From Chloroflexia bacterium (lineage in GTDB: Bacteria; Chloroflexota; Chloroflexia; Thermomicrobiales; JALYUS01), in contig JAICJW010000070.1 in the NCBI GenBank assembly GCA_025928215.1, forward strand, positions 1 to 13,853: a DNA stretch of 13,853 nucleotides, given 5' to 3'. The first letter of the stretch is position 1. Each line of letters begins with the position of its first letter. The notes beneath the pieces are model-generated. The model was not told the origin of the DNA and ran no database searches. It saw nothing but the letters and a program-made list of their open reading frames with translations. Positions 1 to 6,295 of this stretch are shown here, in pieces. The position numbers were made by a program, and so were the translations under genes.

Positions 1-687
1 CTCGACGCCGTACATCAGTGGATGGCGGAGTTGCCCGGCGGCGTCGCGCCGCCGCCGATCCCCGCGACCGGTGTGCAGCCGGATGCACGCGTCAAATTGT
101 ATACGAAGGATACTGGCCAGGCGCATCTCTGCCTCGGGGTGCCAAGTCTGCCGATTGGCCACCCGGACGAGGCGGCGCTGAACGTCCTCAGCACCGTGCT
201 GGGCGGCACGATGTCGTCCCGGCTCTTCATCGAGGTGCGGGAGAAGCAGGGCCTCTGCTACTACGTTGGATCGTCACCCGATCCCTACACGGACACGGGG
301 TTGTACGTCGCGCGCGGTGGCATGGACCTCAACCGGATAGATCAGGCGCTCGTCTCGATCCGCAAAGAGATGCTCGGCATGGCCGATGCGCCGATTACGG
401 ATGAAGAACTGGGTATGGGTAAGGAAGGGCTGAAGGGGCGTATCCTGCTCGCGATGGAAGGCTCGGCAGGCGTGGCGATGGATGTCATCCGGCAGGAACT
501 GCTGCGCGGTCGCGTGCGGACGCCGGACGAACGCCGCGCCGAGGTGGACGCCGTGACGAAGGAAGATGTCTTCCGTGTCGCGAACGATCTCTTCACGCCG
601 GAGCGCATGCATCTCGCGATGTGCGGCCCCTTCGACGATCCGACGCACTTTGAATCGCTCGTACTGGAAGGCGCTGCGGCGGACTGA
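1..687 (+). CDS. M16 family peptidase (insulinase/processing-peptidase-like), C-terminal part, 5' end outside window
   Basis: The reading frame is open from the first base and ends at TGA 685-687, giving 228 visible residues. Pitrilysin-family (M16) proteins of this type are usually about 420 residues, so roughly the C-terminal half is here. The visible part matches the M16 C-terminal domain: a strand ending in a GVPSLP-like segment, then the family signature SSRLFIEVREKQGLCY at about residues 72-87, followed by the helical segment with a GKEGLKGRILLAMEGS-like stretch. The zinc-binding HxxEH motif of the N-terminal half lies outside the window, so it cannot be said whether this is the active subunit or the inactive partner common in paired M16 genes. 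The role is probably ATP-independent zinc-dependent peptide degradation. It converges on the MFS gene, with a terminator hairpin between them. The family call is secure; the substrate is unknown. Confidence 0.9.
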   Translation, partial: LDAVHQWMAELPGGVAPPPIPATGVQPDARVKLYTKDTGQAHLCLGVPSLPIGHPDEAALNVLSTVLGGTMSSRLFIEVREKQGLCYYVGSSPDPYTDTGLYVARGGMDLNRIDQALVSIRKEMLGMADAPITDEELGMGKEGLKGRILLAMEGSAGVAMDVIRQELLRGRVRTPDERRAEVDAVTKEDVFRVANDLFTPERMHLAMCGPFDDPTHFESLVLEGAAAD

Positions 688-701
688 CAGACCTAACCCC
701 G

Positions 702-725
702 GCCCTCTCCCGGAGCGGGAAGGGG
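702..725. repeat. Imperfect hairpin resembling a widespread dispersed intergenic repeat (CCCTCTCCCG...CGGGAAGGGG)
   Basis: Just after the M16 stop, CCCTCTCCCG (703-712) pairs with CGGGAAGGGG (716-725) across a 3-base loop, with two adjacent mismatched positions. The flanking CCTAACCCCGG and this stem resemble a short CCCTCTCCC/GGGAGAGGG dispersed repeat that I recognise from intergenic regions of many unrelated bacteria. The copy looks slightly decayed. It may help terminate transcription, but that is inference. Confidence 0.5.
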
Positions 726-769
726 ACGGGCGACGTGCCATGGCGTTCCCCGTAACGCTGTGCCCTGAT

Positions 770-798
770 CGGGAGGGCGCATAGCATGCGCCCTCCCG
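770..798. terminator. Strong 13-bp perfect hairpin between convergent genes, probable bidirectional terminator
   Basis: CGGGAGGGCGCAT (770-782) is exactly complementary to ATGCGCCCTCCCG (786-798), with the 3-base loop AGC. It lies 82 bases after the M16 stop and 15 bases after the MFS stop on the other strand, where a shared terminator would be expected. No run of T follows on either side, so it is not a textbook intrinsic terminator. It could act by itself, as an mRNA 3'-end stabiliser, or as a roadblock. A duplex this long and GC-rich between convergent genes is unlikely to be accidental. Confidence 0.75.
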
Positions 799-813
799 GC
801 CCGACGCTGACGA

Positions 814-2067
814 TCACCCCCGCCCGTGTGCGATCCGGGCGCTTTCGGGCAGGCGGCGCAGGTGGAGCATGACGAGCAGGCCAAGGAACGGGCCGGGGGC
901 GAGGAAGGCGAAGGTCCAGCGCCAGCCGAGATGGTCGCGCAGGATCGGCACGAGCCAGATCGTTACAACGGTCAGCGTGAAGCCGACCGCCAGTTGCAGT
1001 GTCAGGGCCGTGCCGACGTACGATTGATCGGCCAGTTCCGTGACGACTGTCGAGAACTGCGCCGAGTCCGCGACGACCGTGACACCCCAGACGAGGCCGA
1101 CCGCGACGACGAGCGGGAAGGGCGCGCCAAACGTGAAGCCGATGCCGAGCGCGCACGCGCCGGAGATCGCCATCGCGGCGGCGGTCGTGCGCGTGCGGCC
1201 CCAGCGATCGCCGAGGATGCCGCCGAGCCAGCAGCCGACCGCGCCGATGCCGATCACGGCGAAGGTGGCGAGCGCCGCGCTCCGGCGTCCGTTGGTCGTG
1301 CCGCGCGCGGTCAGGCTGTCCGTCGCGAAGGCGAGGAACCACGCCCACATCGCGTAGAGCTCCCACATATGCCCGAAATAGCCGAGCGAGGCGAACCGGA
1401 CGCCCCGGTTCGTGAAGACTTGCCGGATCTGTTTGGGATCGAACGGCGCTCGGGAGAAAGGGAACGGCCCATCGTGGATCGTCAGCGCGGCGAGCAGCGT
1501 CCCCGCGACGGTGAGAATCGAGGTGGAGAGAATCACCGCGCGCCAGTGCAGCCCGCCGATGCCATTGACGAAATGGGGCATCGCGGAGCCGAGCGTCAGC
1601 GCGCCGACCATCACGCCGAGCGCCATCCCTCGCCCGCGCCGGAACCACGTCGAGAGCAGTTTCAGCCCGACCGGATAGACCCCCGCGAGGAAGAAACCCG
1701 TCGCGAATCGAAGCGGAATGGCAAGCCCCGGCCCATGCGCCAGCACGATCCCCGCATTAACCGCTGCCGCCCCAAGGGCGGCGATGCAGAAGACCCACTT
1801 GGCGGGAAAGACATCGGCGAGCGTCAGCGCGGCGGAGAGGATCGCCCCGGTGACAAAGCCGAGTTGCACCGCGATGGTCAGCAACGAGGACTGATTCGTT
1901 GTCAGCCCCCACGCGGACCGCACCTGCGGCACGACCGCCGAGGCCGAGAACCACGTCGTCATGCCGAGCAGCATCGCCCCCGCCATTACCGCAAGCGCCC
2001 GCCACCGCCCAACCGGCAACGCCGCAGCATCAATCCCTCCCGCCGCAACGGACACTTCCCCCGCCAT
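814..2067 (-). CDS. Major facilitator superfamily (MFS) transporter
   Basis: This is a 417-residue integral membrane protein, the usual MFS length, rich in hydrophobic segments compatible with 12 membrane helices. The first helix begins near residue 23. The cytoplasmic loop motif A is clear in the second half at about 282-293 (GGILGDRWGRTR) and degenerate in the first half (around LADVFPAKW, 83-90). A proline- and charge-rich linker at about 200-220 separates the two six-helix bundles. The ATG at 2067 is chosen over an in-frame ATG at 2115 because AGAGG lies about 9 bases upstream of it, and because 2115 would overlap the S9 gene and translate repeat-like DNA. It is the last gene of the minus operon, 17 bases after the S9 peptidase stop. 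It probably moves a small metabolite or peptide product linked to that operon; the direction and substrate cannot be read. Confidence 0.88.
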   Translation of the reverse strand: MAGEVSVAAGGIDAAALPVGRWRALAVMAGAMLLGMTTWFSASAVVPQVRSAWGLTTNQSSLLTIAVQLGFVTGAILSAALTLADVFPAKWVFCIAALGAAAVNAGIVLAHGPGLAIPLRFATGFFLAGVYPVGLKLLSTWFRRGRGMALGVMVGALTLGSAMPHFVNGIGGLHWRAVILSTSILTVAGTLLAALTIHDGPFPFSRAPFDPKQIRQVFTNRGVRFASLGYFGHMWELYAMWAWFLAFATDSLTARGTTNGRRSAALATFAVIGIGAVGCWLGGILGDRWGRTRTTAAAMAISGACALGIGFTFGAPFPLVVAVGLVWGVTVVADSAQFSTVVTELADQSYVGTALTLQLAVGFTLTVVTIWLVPILRDHLGWRWTFAFLAPGPFLGLLVMLHLRRLPESARIAHGRG

Positions 2068-2089
2068 CTCTGCGCCTCTGCGGTTCAAG
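2067..2089. repeat. Copy of a dispersed CTCTGCG-type repeat forming the S9/MFS junction
   Basis: The plus strand reads TCTCTGCGCCTCTGCGG followed by TTCAAG, with two 7-bp CTCTGCG units. On the minus strand this is the AACCGCAGAGGCGCAGAG-type sequence that I recognise as a short repeat scattered between genes in many bacteria. It covers the S9 stop codon (2085-2087) and the whole 17-base gap, and supplies the AGAGG Shine-Dalgarno site for the MFS start. Repeat identity rests on memory of such sequences; a genome-wide count would settle it. Confidence 0.5.
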
Positions 2090-4019
2090 TGTTTTCGCCC
2101 CCTGGATTCAGCCATTGGTCGTACCAGGCGCGGACGCGGCGGAGGATGTCGCGCTGGTGATTGCGCTCCCGGACGCCGTGCGGCTCGCGCGGGTAGGTGA
2201 CGAACTGGAGAGGTACATCGCGCTCCCGCAAGGCGCGCGCGAAGCCGATGGCCTGCGTCACCGGCACGCGGGCGTCGTTTTTGCCATGCAGGATGAGCAG
2301 GGGCGTGGTGGCATTCTTCGCGTACGAGATCGGCGAGAGGCGGGCGGCGTTGTGTGGGCCGGGGCCGTCCCAGGGGCGGTCACCACCGAGAGCGGCCTCG
2401 AAGGTCGGTAGATCGCTCGACATCGTCATCATGTTCCAGTCCGAGACGCCCGCGCCCATCACGCCCGCCTTGAAGCGGTTTGTCTGCGTCACTGCCCACG
2501 CGGTCATGAAGCCTCCCTGGCTCCAGCCGCCGATGCCGAGCCGCTCCGGGTCCGCGATGCCCCGCGCGATTGCCGCGTCCACCGCCGCCATGATGTCCCG
2601 ATAATCCGCGCCGCCAACATCGCCGCGCGCCGCCGTCGCGAAGGCGTTGCCGTGGCCCAGCCCGCCCCGGCAGTTCGGCATCAGCACCGCGTAGCCGTGC
2701 GTCGCCAGCCATTGACCCCAGTTGTTGGGCCGCAGATTCCAGCTGTTCGTCCACCGCCCGTACGGCCCGCCGTGGACATAGACAATCGTCGGCAGCGGCC
2801 CCGCAGGTGCGCCCGGCGGGCGAATGAGGAGGCCATCGAGTGCGAGGCCGTCCGGGGCGTCCCAATAGAACGGCTCCTGATTGCCAAACTGAATATCGCG
2901 CAGCGCGGCATGGTGATCGCTGACGCGGTGCAAGGCGTCCGGGGCTCCCACCCAGAGTTCGGGGGGTTCGTCCCCCGCGCTCCGCACGACGGCGACGACT
3001 GGCGCGGCGGCGTGCGGTCGCATCGCGACCGAAAACGGGCCGAGATCGCCCGTTGGGTGGGCGCAAAAAAGGGCGGGCAGGCCGGTCGGTGTGTTGAAAT
3101 TGACGAGTTCCGTCGTCAGCCCCTTCGCCAGCGCAATCGTGATGCGGGGCTGGCCCGGCGCGGTGTGAAGACCCACAGCGCATGCCGCCTCATTGACGCC
3201 CGGGCCGATGACGGTTGGCTCGCCGCCGCCGGCGGAGACGGCCCAGACCGTCGTGGAGCATTGCGGCGGTTGTTCGTGCGGGGCGCCGAAGACGAGCATA
3301 TCGCCGATGGCCTCTGACGCGCTCCATGCGAGGTTGCCCCCGCCCGTCGTCCGGCAGACCTGCCGCGCGTCACCGCCCGCCGCCGAAATCGTGAAGATCA
3401 CCGACTGGTGCCGGTCGTCCAGTTCGGGCGTCGGTTGGGCGAAGTAGGCAATCGTTGCGCCATCGGGCGACCAGGCGCACTCCGTGACGTGCCTGTTGCC
3501 CGTCGGGAGCGTCGTCACCGCGCCGCTGGCGAGATCGAGCAGATGGAGGCGGTGGTACGGCCACCGCTCGCCGTAGACATCGGCGTCGTCGTGTTCCTTC
3601 TCGCGCCGCTCGTCGTCGGTCGGGTCGTCGGGCGCGAGAAAGGCGATCCGCGCGCCGTCCGGCGACCATGCAAGGAAGGCGATGCTCTTCTTGCGCTCGA
3701 TCAATTGCTCTGCCTCGCCGCCTGCAGCGGGCATACGGTAGAGCGCCTTCGTCCCCCGCGTCGCGCGGTCGGAGAGGAAGGCGAGCGTCTGGCTGTCCGG
3801 CGACCAGCGGGGCGTGTCGTCCCGGCCGCCGCCGAAGGTCCATTGCCGCGCCATCGCTGAACCGTCCGTCGGCGCGACCCAGATCGTTCCTTCCGGGTGG
3901 TCGCCCTCCTGCCCGTAGCACGCCGCGACATACGCGACGCGGCTGCCGTCCGGCGACAGCTGCGGATCGTCCGGGGAGGCGAGTGAAACGATCAAATCTT
4001 CCGTCAGCGGTGCGGGCAT
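2085..4019 (-). CDS. S9 family (S9C-like) peptidase: beta-propeller plus alpha/beta-hydrolase, prolyl-oligopeptidase/acylaminoacyl-peptidase type
   Basis: The 644-residue product has the two-part S9 layout. Residues about 1-370 are a beta-propeller with repeated WSPDG/LSPDG motifs (for example at 22-25, 72-75, 118-121 and 183-186), as in TolB/PD40 repeats. Residues about 385-640 are the hydrolase domain. The catalytic triad is visible: Ser500 in GGWSQGG, Asp582 in LHGKNDARVP, and His614 in REPHGVRER. The oxyanion-hole HGG is at 416-418. All catalytic elements are intact and the length is normal. No signal peptide is apparent, so it is probably cytoplasmic, cutting short peptides or N-acylated peptides. 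AAAGGAG (minus strand of 4025-4031) sits 5 bases before the ATG at 4019, fixing the start. It is the middle gene of an operon, 23 bases after the VOC gene and 17 before the MFS gene. The exact specificity (dipeptidyl versus acylaminoacyl) is not determined. Confidence 0.95.
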   Translation of the reverse strand: MPAPLTEDLIVSLASPDDPQLSPDGSRVAYVAACYGQEGDHPEGTIWVAPTDGSAMARQWTFGGGRDDTPRWSPDSQTLAFLSDRATRGTKALYRMPAAGGEAEQLIERKKSIAFLAWSPDGARIAFLAPDDPTDDERREKEHDDADVYGERWPYHRLHLLDLASGAVTTLPTGNRHVTECAWSPDGATIAYFAQPTPELDDRHQSVIFTISAAGGDARQVCRTTGGGNLAWSASEAIGDMLVFGAPHEQPPQCSTTVWAVSAGGGEPTVIGPGVNEAACAVGLHTAPGQPRITIALAKGLTTELVNFNTPTGLPALFCAHPTGDLGPFSVAMRPHAAAPVVAVVRSAGDEPPELWVGAPDALHRVSDHHAALRDIQFGNQEPFYWDAPDGLALDGLLIRPPGAPAGPLPTIVYVHGGPYGRWTNSWNLRPNNWGQWLATHGYAVLMPNCRGGLGHGNAFATAARGDVGGADYRDIMAAVDAAIARGIADPERLGIGGWSQGGFMTAWAVTQTNRFKAGVMGAGVSDWNMMTMSSDLPTFEAALGGDRPWDGPGPHNAARLSPISYAKNATTPLLILHGKNDARVPVTQAIGFARALRERDVPLQFVTYPREPHGVRERNHQRDILRRVRAWYDQWLNPGGENT

Positions 4020-4042
4020 GGCTGCTCCTTTCAGTACTACTC

Positions 4043-4837
4043 CTACCCTCTCGGCGCGACGATCTGCAAACGCGCGCCGTTCGCTGCCGATGGATCGAGC
4101 CAGCGCGCGTCGGTCGGGCCGGGATCGGCGGTCAGGCAGGCGCTATACGGGCCATCACCGCGCGCGGCAAGCGGGGCGGCAAGCGGGCTTTGCGCGTCCA
4201 CTGGCTGCGCGAGTTCGATGCTGTACTGGCCGACGACATAGGTCGCGCTGTGGGCGCGGAGGTCTGGGTTGTCGCGCTCGACGAGCGGGCTGGCGTCGAG
4301 GAGGGCCGTGAACCGCCCTTTCGCGGCAGCGAGATCGCCGACGGCGATGGTGAGGCTGAGAATACCCGTCACATTGTTCGCGTGGTGTGTCGCCTCGCCG
4401 CTCGGCACGCGCAAGCCGCGCGGTGTCACATCCTCGATGACGAACGGGAGTTGACCGGCGGGCGAAACGCTCGCGCTGCGCCACTGGAGTTGCACGCCGT
4501 CCGGCCGGGCGCGCGCGCCATCCATCGGTTCATAGGGGAGGCCCGCGCCGGTGAGTCGCGCGAGGTCCGCCGCGAGGTCGGTGCTGCCGAGCGCGAAGTC
4601 AATCAGGCCGCCTCCGACATCGAGAAAGCGGCGCCAGCGGTGCCGCGATGGTGCGCCAGGCTCTTGGAAGGCGATAAGCTCGATGTACGCGCCGTCCGCG
4701 AAGGCGATCAGGGCATTATGGGTGCCGCCCGGATGCGCGCCGCCGGGGATGACGGTGAAGCCAAGGCCCTCGTAATCGCGGATGCCGTCTGCCAGGGTGG
4801 GGACGAGAATAACGCAATGGTCAATCCCGGTGAGCAT
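4043..4837 (-). CDS. VOC superfamily protein, glyoxalase-like domain (Glyoxalase_3 type)
   Basis: This 264-residue protein opens with the vicinal-oxygen-chelate pattern LTGIDHCVILVPTLADGIRD, giving a probable metal-side His6, followed by GAYIELIAF with Glu53. A second, weaker beta-alpha-beta-beta-beta half begins near residue 155 (GILSLTIAVGDLAAAKGRF) and contains YSIELAQP near 205-212. The layout fits the glyoxalase-like (Glyoxalase_3) subgroup of VOC proteins, many of which have no assigned reaction. The ATG at 4837 is preferred over an upstream in-frame ATG at 4933 because GGAAGG (minus strand of 4846-4851) lies 8 bases before it and the VOC fold starts immediately. It is the first gene of the minus operon with the S9 peptidase and MFS transporter, and is divergent from the dehydrogenase operon. 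It could be a lyase, isomerase, dioxygenase or binding protein; no substrate can be inferred. Confidence 0.82.
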   Translation of the reverse strand: MLTGIDHCVILVPTLADGIRDYEGLGFTVIPGGAHPGGTHNALIAFADGAYIELIAFQEPGAPSRHRWRRFLDVGGGLIDFALGSTDLAADLARLTGAGLPYEPMDGARARPDGVQLQWRSASVSPAGQLPFVIEDVTPRGLRVPSGEATHHANNVTGILSLTIAVGDLAAAKGRFTALLDASPLVERDNPDLRAHSATYVVGQYSIELAQPVDAQSPLAAPLAARGDGPYSACLTADPGPTDARWLDPSAANGARLQIVAPRG

Positions 4838-4853
4838 CGGTGCCGCCTTCCTC

Positions 4854-4875
4854 TTTCGCTCCGTTTTCGCTCCGT
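4854..4875. repeat. Perfect 11-bp tandem direct repeat (TTTCGCTCCGT x2) in the VOC leader
   Basis: TTTCGCTCCGT occurs at 4854-4864 and again, with no spacer, at 4865-4875. On the minus strand this places two ACGGAGCGAAA units directly before the VOC Shine-Dalgarno site, inside the predicted leader of the minus operon. An 11-bp period is close to one helical turn, which would suit side-by-side regulator binding, but replication slippage is also a sufficient explanation. Confidence 0.6.
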
Positions 4876-4951
4876 CAGCGTGCAATCGCGTGCCAGTGAT
4901 ACGGTGCAGCGTAGCATAAAGAGCGGGCAGCAAGCAGACATCCGGCGCGCA

Positions 4952-4979
4952 TTGACGCGGCGCATGGGCGGGCTATGAT
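4952..4979 (+). promoter_or_regulatory. Near-consensus sigma-70 promoter for the dehydrogenase operon
   Basis: TTGACG (4952-4957) and TATGAT (4974-4979) each match five of six bases of the -35 and -10 consensus and are separated by 16 bases. The start of transcription would fall near 4986, leaving a leader of about 35 bases before the GTG start at 5021 that carries a strong Shine-Dalgarno site. Such a match is rare by chance in GC-rich DNA. The promoter sits in the 183-base gap between divergent genes. I found no equally good promoter on the minus strand for the VOC operon. Confidence 0.7.
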
Positions 4980-5005
4980 GAAATGGACGCACAGGGAAAC
5001 AATCG

Positions 5006-5014
5006 AAGGGGAGG
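5006..5014 (+). promoter_or_regulatory. Strong Shine-Dalgarno site (AAGGGGAGG) deciding a GTG start
   Basis: AAGGGGAGG ends 6 bases before GTG 5021-5023. No ATG lies at a comparable distance in this frame, and the dehydrogenase fold starts at once after the GTG (MDFSLSAEDRQL), so the GTG is the start. Confidence 0.8.
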
Positions 5015-5020
5015 TATCCG

Positions 5021-6241
5021 GTGGATTTTTCATTGTCGGCGGAAGATCGGCAACTCGTCGAGCGGGCGAAGGCGCTCGCGGCGGAGTTCGCGCCGCGTGC
5101 CCGCGCGTACGACGAGGCGGCCGCGTTCCCGGAGGAGGATTTCGCGCGCCTGCGCGACGAGGGATTCCTCACCCTGACCGTACCCGAAGAACTCGGCGGG
5201 CATGGCATGTGGAATGGCAATCGCTATCTGACGTACTACACGATTCTGGAGACGCTCGCCGCGGGCAACGCCTCGACCGCGCAACTGCTGCAAATCCAGT
5301 CCCACGCATCGGGGATTGTCGCCTATCTCGGCACCGAGGAGCAGAAGCGGCGCATTCTCGGCGATGTCGTCGCGCGCGGCGCGTTGATCGCCTCGTGCGG
5401 AAGCGAGGCGGATCCACGCCTGATGAATTCCAGCACGCGTCGCGCCGAACTGGTGACGACGGAGGGGGGCTTTCGCCTGACATCGGTCAAGCACTTCGGC
5501 TCGCTGGCACCCGCCGCCGATTACTACGTGGTCTATGTCATGGCGCCGGGAACGCAGAGCATGGCCGAGGGGTACACGACCCTCGTCGTTCCGAAGGAGA
5601 GTGCCGGCGTCTCCATGGAGGACAACTGGGACACGATGGGGATGCGGGCGACGATCAGTTGGAGCCTCATCCTCGATGACGTCTTCGTGCCGTGGGAAAA
5701 TGTTCTCGGCCAGCCGGGGGACTGGGTGCAGCACGATCCCCGCACCTTCACGCTCGCCTACTGCGCCAATCATCTCGGCACCGCGCAGGGCGTCTTTGAT
5801 TTCGTCCTCGACTACCTCAAGCAGCGGCCGTTTCTGATGAATGACGACACGATTGCGTACAGCGTGGGCGAGATGGACGCCGCGTTGCAGGCAACACGCA
5901 CCTCGCTCTGGTACGCCGCCTGGTTATGGGAGCAAGGCCGCTATGACGAGGCGGAGATCGCTTCAATGCGTGCTCTTCATACCTCCAAGCAGATGGCCCT
6001 CATGGTGACGACGAAGGCGTTCGATGTCTGCGGCGCACGCGCCGCCTTCCGCGGGCTGCCGATCGAGCGCGCGTTCCGCGATGTGCGCACCTTCTCGCTC
6101 CACTTCCGCGAATCTCAGGTGCTGCGCATGGTCGCGGAGGCCGATCTTGGTGGCGACTTCCACTCGAAGCAGAAGTATGGTGGCAGGCTCGAACGCCAGT
6201 CATGGGCGTCGCTGGGCATCGCTATCCCATCCACCGCGTGA
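5021..6241 (+). CDS. Acyl-CoA-dehydrogenase-fold flavoprotein, probably not a classical dehydrogenase
   Basis: The 406-residue product has the full three-part acyl-CoA dehydrogenase fold. There is an N-terminal helical domain (LSAEDRQLVERAKALAAE to VPEELGGHGM, residues 4-63), a middle beta domain (about 122-228, ending LDDVFVPWENVLG), and a C-terminal helical domain (about 245-375, with HLGTAQGVFDFVL and GLPIERAFRDVRTF). The FAD/tetramer scaffold therefore looks intact. However, the catalytic base is missing. Where medium-chain enzymes have the YEGT glutamate this protein has HFRES (361-365), and the alternative helix-G glutamate of isovaleryl-CoA dehydrogenase is also absent (PRTFTLAY, 240-247). 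Relatives of this fold without the base include flavin-dependent monooxygenases and oxidases, so one of those roles is possible. It is the first gene of the four-gene plus operon, served by the promoter at 4952, and lies 54 bases before the M20 gene. The fold is certain; the reaction is not. Confidence 0.85.
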   Translation: MDFSLSAEDRQLVERAKALAAEFAPRARAYDEAAAFPEEDFARLRDEGFLTLTVPEELGGHGMWNGNRYLTYYTILETLAAGNASTAQLLQIQSHASGIVAYLGTEEQKRRILGDVVARGALIASCGSEADPRLMNSSTRRAELVTTEGGFRLTSVKHFGSLAPAADYYVVYVMAPGTQSMAEGYTTLVVPKESAGVSMEDNWDTMGMRATISWSLILDDVFVPWENVLGQPGDWVQHDPRTFTLAYCANHLGTAQGVFDFVLDYLKQRPFLMNDDTIAYSVGEMDAALQATRTSLWYAAWLWEQGRYDEAEIASMRALHTSKQMALMVTTKAFDVCGARAAFRGLPIERAFRDVRTFSLHFRESQVLRMVAEADLGGDFHSKQKYGGRLERQSWASLGIAIPSTA

Positions 6242-6295
6242 CGAGAGAACCACCGAAGCGATACCGGCCCACGATCTATGGAATGGGGAAGCGCT

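Noticed and set aside
2068..2115. Alternative upstream ATG for the MFS transporter at 2115
   Set aside because: It would overlap the S9 gene by 31 bases and begin with residues encoded by repeat-like DNA, and it lacks the AGAGG placement seen before 2067.
826..2160. A 444-codon open frame on the plus strand opposite the MFS gene
   Set aside because: Its translation is dominated by Arg, Asp, Glu and Pro with no family resemblance, and it is an antisense shadow produced by GC-rich third positions in the MFS gene.
3668..4978. A 436-codon open frame on the plus strand across the S9 start and VOC gene
   Set aside because: It crosses two well-supported genes with clear Shine-Dalgarno sites and shows only low-complexity Arg/Ala/Gly-rich sequence.
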